Source: Candidatus Latescibacterota bacterium (GTDB taxonomy: Bacteria > Latescibacterota > UBA2968 > UBA8231). Taken from it: DNA of 64,000 nucleotides. This document shows positions 61,289 to 64,000 of the stretch, one piece after another (the stretch's first letter is position 1; the number at the start of each line of letters is the position of its first letter). Location of the stretch: contig JAJEIO010000029.1 in NCBI GenBank assembly GCA_022827835.1, positions 186,001-250,000 of the forward strand. The letters are read 5' to 3'. Below the pieces are notes generated by a model, which was not told the DNA's origin, made no database searches, and saw only the letters and a list, made by a program, of their open reading frames with translations. The position numbers and the translations under genes are program-made.

Positions 61289-62921
61289 TATGAACACGGA
61301 CGGTTTCACGAATGCGAAGGAGCGGGCGAAGGAACGCTTAGATTCGCTACACCACGCTTGCAAGAAGTGCGAGGAGAGTCTTTCCGTTGATACACGAGAT
61401 GTACAGGCCAAAGTCACTCGTGTGCGAGCCCGCCTTGATCAGGAGGTATTTGAGGTCGCGTTCTTCGGAGCGTTCAGTGACGGCAAGTCCACCATCATCG
61501 CCGCTCTGACCAGATCACTTGACATCCCCATCGCAGTGGAACCCACGACGGATAAAGTGGAACGCTACCGCCACGGCGACTGGATGTTCGTGGACACGCC
61601 CGGCACTTTCTCGGACAAGCTACTGCACGACGAAGTCTCCCGATCATACATCTCTGAGGCGGACTTAGTAGTATTCGTGGTGAATGCTGTCAATCCCCTC
61701 CCGAAGAGTCAGGAGGAACTCGTGCGGTGGCTCTTGGTGGATGTTGGTAAAGAGCCACACGTCATCTTCGCCATCAATCGCATGGATGAGGTCGCCGACT
61801 TGGAGGATGATGCCGACTTTGGGCACCACGTACAGGTGAAGCAACGGACCTTGCTGAAGACACTGCACGATATTTGCGGCAGGCCTTGCGAGCCCACCGT
61901 GGTCGCCATCTCAGCCGATCCTTACGAGCAGGGACTCGAGGACTGGCTGGACAATCCCGAAGAGTATAAGAACCTGTCAAGGATCCAGAGCCTAATCGTT
62001 GCTATTAAGGAGCATCTCGACGTAGCTGCAGAACAGATCCAAGCTAACGCTGGCATGGCATCTGTGCAGGATGGCATTGATACTACCCTTGAAAGGATTG
62101 AGAAGCTCAATGAGGATCTTCGGCCCGCCCACGAGATGCTGGCACAACGAGTGACGGAACTCGCTCAGGAACGCGATAGGCTTGAGCAACTGGTAAGCGA
62201 GGCTCACTTAGGCATCTGCGAAGACGTCGAGTCTATGCGTCGTGATCTCCTGGGAGGTCTAGACGCCTGCGTAGACCAACGTGCTCTCAAGAACCTGATC
62301 GAACAAGATATCGGCGAAGACGGCAAGATATTGGAAAGGAAGATCACCAACATCGTGAAGCGCTGGGGGCAGACCCTGACGGGACAAGCCAATCCCATCT
62401 TCGAACAGATCAGTGCGAGCATGGAGGAAAATGACAGCCTATTCGGTGACCTCATAAAGCGTGGCGGGCCGGAACTCGCCAAAGCACTCCAGAAGGTTTT
62501 CGGCGGAAGTCCTCGTCAGATCGCCGATGGTATCCTGCGCCTCCGGAACACACTGAAGATCCCCCTAAAGTTCAAGCCCGGAGGGGCCGTGAGGCTAGCC
62601 AAGTTCCTCAAGAACGTCGCTTGGCTGACTCCCCTTATAGAGGGGGTACCGATCTTGATAGACTTCTACCGAGAGCGGAGACAGGCATCCGAGGTCGCCA
62701 AGCTCAAGGAAGTTATCAATCAAGGGCTGGAAGAATTCTTTGAGACCTTCACCTGCGACGAGTTCGAGCGGCAGGCCTGCCCAGGGCTGGCCGAGATACG
62801 GCAGATGGCCAAGGAGCAAGAGACTAACCTTCTCCAAACAAAGAAGAAGCTCCAGGCCATCAGCGATGCGGCCCTCGATTTTCGGAATCTGAGCATCATG
62901 GATGGAAATAAAACGCCCTGA
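61281..62921 (+). CDS. Dynamin-like GTPase, LeoA/HP0731-like
   Basis: 546-residue GTPase with all four G motifs: G1 GAFSDGKST (about 63-71), G2 threonines in VEPTTDKV, G3 FVDTPGTFSDK (about 103-113) and G4 AINRMDE (about 164-170). The FSDGK form of the P-loop is typical of LeoA/HP0731-type bacterial dynamins. A helical stalk with a moderately hydrophobic C-terminal section (LKNVAWLTPLIEGVPILIDF, about 450) follows. ATG 61281 overlaps the upstream GTPase stop by eight bases with GGAAGGGGAG just before it. A pair of adjacent dynamin-like genes usually encodes a heteromer. In E. coli, LeoABC is linked to toxin secretion or vesicles, so membrane remodelling is inferred. Confidence 0.82.
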   Translation: MDSMNTDGFTNAKERAKERLDSLHHACKKCEESLSVDTRDVQAKVTRVRARLDQEVFEVAFFGAFSDGKSTIIAALTRSLDIPIAVEPTTDKVERYRHGDWMFVDTPGTFSDKLLHDEVSRSYISEADLVVFVVNAVNPLPKSQEELVRWLLVDVGKEPHVIFAINRMDEVADLEDDADFGHHVQVKQRTLLKTLHDICGRPCEPTVVAISADPYEQGLEDWLDNPEEYKNLSRIQSLIVAIKEHLDVAAEQIQANAGMASVQDGIDTTLERIEKLNEDLRPAHEMLAQRVTELAQERDRLEQLVSEAHLGICEDVESMRRDLLGGLDACVDQRALKNLIEQDIGEDGKILERKITNIVKRWGQTLTGQANPIFEQISASMEENDSLFGDLIKRGGPELAKALQKVFGGSPRQIADGILRLRNTLKIPLKFKPGGAVRLAKFLKNVAWLTPLIEGVPILIDFYRERRQASEVAKLKEVINQGLEEFFETFTCDEFERQACPGLAEIRQMAKEQETNLLQTKKKLQAISDAALDFRNLSIMDGNKTP

Positions 62922-62982
62922 ACCGGATGACATCCTGCAACCCCCTTTATTCATTACGTTTCGTTTCTGAGGAGGACAAATC

Positions 62983-64000
62983 GTGAAAATCACCGATGTC
63001 GAAGTCATTCATTTTCTCACCAAACACCGTGGTCGGAGTGCTGGGTCGCGCTGGGGCTATGGCGTGTGGATTGACGACGAGGAGGTGGAAGGTACTAGTG
63101 CGATCACTAGGATTTCCACCGACGAGGGCGTCACAGGGCACATGCTGGGCGGCAATAAGGCGACTATGGAAGGTGCCATCAAAAATCTCCTAGTCGGCGA
63201 GGATCCTCTCAACCGCGAGAAGTTATGGCATTGGATGGATCAGATGTCCACGTTTGGGCACAGCCTCGCCGAACACGAACTCGGCATTGTCGATTGTGCG
63301 CTGTGGGATTTGGCCGGGCAAAAAGCCGGTATGCCCGTGTACCAACTTTTGGGCGGCACCCGCGATAAGGTCGAAGCATACGCCAGCACGTACCCGAACT
63401 TGGGTGGCCCCGAAGTGTATGAGGAACTGGCGCGAGAGTGCGTAGCGCGCGGTTATAAAGCCTTCAAGGTACATGCCAACATCTGCTGGAATCCGCACAC
63501 GCGGGAACCAGCGCCGCAACTGCCGGGGTTTCCCAAGGAGGATGTGGAGATTTGTCGCGCCGTGCGCGAGGCCGTGGGCGACGATATCGTGCTGATGCTC
63601 GATCCGTTCGGCGTCTATACCTTGGAGGAATCGCTGTGGGTCTCACGGGAATTGGAAGAATTGAACTACTACTGGTTGGAACACCCGATGGTCGAGACAC
63701 GGGTGGAATCCTATCGCCGCTTGACGCAGCAGACCTCCATCGCCATTTGTTCCCCCGAGCACGTCAAGGGCGGTCCCTTTGCTCGGGCCGAGTGGCTGTT
63801 GCAGGGAGCCTGCGACATGTTGCGCATTGATGTGAATTACGGCGGCATCACCGGCTGCTGGAAGCTCATTAATTTGTGCCAGCTCTACGGCGTGCAATGT
63901 GAAATACACGGGGTTGGTGCCCCGCATGTGCATTTGGCTGCGGCCACTCCCGAAGCCACTTGCCGCTATTACGAACGCGGTCTGTTGCGCCCTGGGCGGG
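62983..64000 (+). CDS. Enolase-superfamily enzyme (mandelate racemase/muconate lactonizing family), partial at right edge
   Basis: At least 339 residues, running off the window end with no stop. It starts at GTG 62983, with GAGGAGGAC at 62970-62978. Capping domain landmark: GIVDCALWDLAGQKAGMPVYQLLGG. The lysine strand is GYKAFKVHAN. Metal ligands: Asp in IVLMLDPFGVY, Glu in YYWLEHPMVETR and Glu in AICSPEHVKGG. The base region reads QCEIHGVGAPHVHLA. All three acidic ligands are present, unlike the gene at 14327. Substrate unknown; the sequence resembles sugar-acid dehydratases or cycloisomerases. It marks the return to GC-rich host-like composition after the GTPase island. Confidence 0.88.
   Translation, partial: MKITDVEVIHFLTKHRGRSAGSRWGYGVWIDDEEVEGTSAITRISTDEGVTGHMLGGNKATMEGAIKNLLVGEDPLNREKLWHWMDQMSTFGHSLAEHELGIVDCALWDLAGQKAGMPVYQLLGGTRDKVEAYASTYPNLGGPEVYEELARECVARGYKAFKVHANICWNPHTREPAPQLPGFPKEDVEICRAVREAVGDDIVLMLDPFGVYTLEESLWVSRELEELNYYWLEHPMVETRVESYRRLTQQTSIAICSPEHVKGGPFARAEWLLQGACDMLRIDVNYGGITGCWKLINLCQLYGVQCEIHGVGAPHVHLAAATPEATCRYYERGLLRPGR

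Noticed and set aside
1..64000. tRNA, rRNA, CRISPR array or insertion sequence
   Set aside because: Visual scan found no cloverleaf-type sequence, no spaced direct repeats of CRISPR size and no transposase-like frame. The only tandem array is the heptamer at 24762-24838.

Overview
The window is a dense, GC-rich bacterial chromosome segment with no rRNA, tRNA, CRISPR array or insertion sequence that I can recognise. Secreted proteins carry the YPNPFNPST-type and TPNGDGVND-type C-terminal modules typical of FCB-group bacteria. Together with a SusC-like TonB receptor, several enolase-superfamily enzymes and two large DUF6785-like membrane proteins, this suggests an uncultured heterotroph near Latescibacterota (or Poribacteria). 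The lineage is inference from gene content only.

Layout. (1) 1-7.2 kb: one rightward operon with peptide ABC transporter ATPases (oppD/oppF type), a membrane-anchored parvulin foldase, a beta-hydroxyacid dehydrogenase, NAD kinase and two Rossmann-fold epimerase-like proteins. (2) 7.2-17.3 kb: a secreted PQQ-type sugar dehydrogenase (leftward), a BCCT betaine-type transporter, a TonB receptor followed by two enolase-superfamily genes, and a HAD hydrolase. (3) 17.3-28 kb: the genes of the N-methylglutamate (NMG) pathway of methylamine use, in the order mgsA-mgsB-mgsC-gmaS, then an ATPase/RloB-like two-gene cassette, then mgdA-mgdB-mgdC. An 11-copy heptanucleotide repeat separates mgdA from mgdB. 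The fourth dehydrogenase subunit, mgdD, is displaced about 5 kb to 32.9 kb, beside a HigA-antitoxin stub. (4) 28-40 kb: a DUF5686-like outer-membrane protein, two DUF6785-like membrane proteins, TrkA/TrkH potassium uptake, rhamnose mutarotase and a cyclopropane-fatty-acid synthase-like methyltransferase. (5) 40-57.7 kb: a peptide-binding protein, then a rightward cluster of surface proteins: a CBM9-like protein, three paralogues ending in the NGDG/FlgD-like module, two tandem paralogous putative beta-barrel proteins, and a lipoprotein parvulin that may be their foldase. (6) 57.7-62.9 kb: an AT-richer island with an unknown protein, a HEPN-type protein, a possible small ORF and two dynamin-like GTPases. 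(7) An enolase-superfamily gene runs off the right edge.

How it fits together. GmaS would couple methylamine to glutamate, MgsABC would form N-methylglutamate, and MgdABCD would oxidise it to glutamate plus a C1 unit. The BCCT transporter upstream could supply methylated amines. The TonB receptor and adjacent enolases look like uptake plus catabolism of a sugar acid. The strongest candidates for something undescribed are the HEPN plus twin-dynamin island and the ATPase/RloB cassette nested in the NMG locus.
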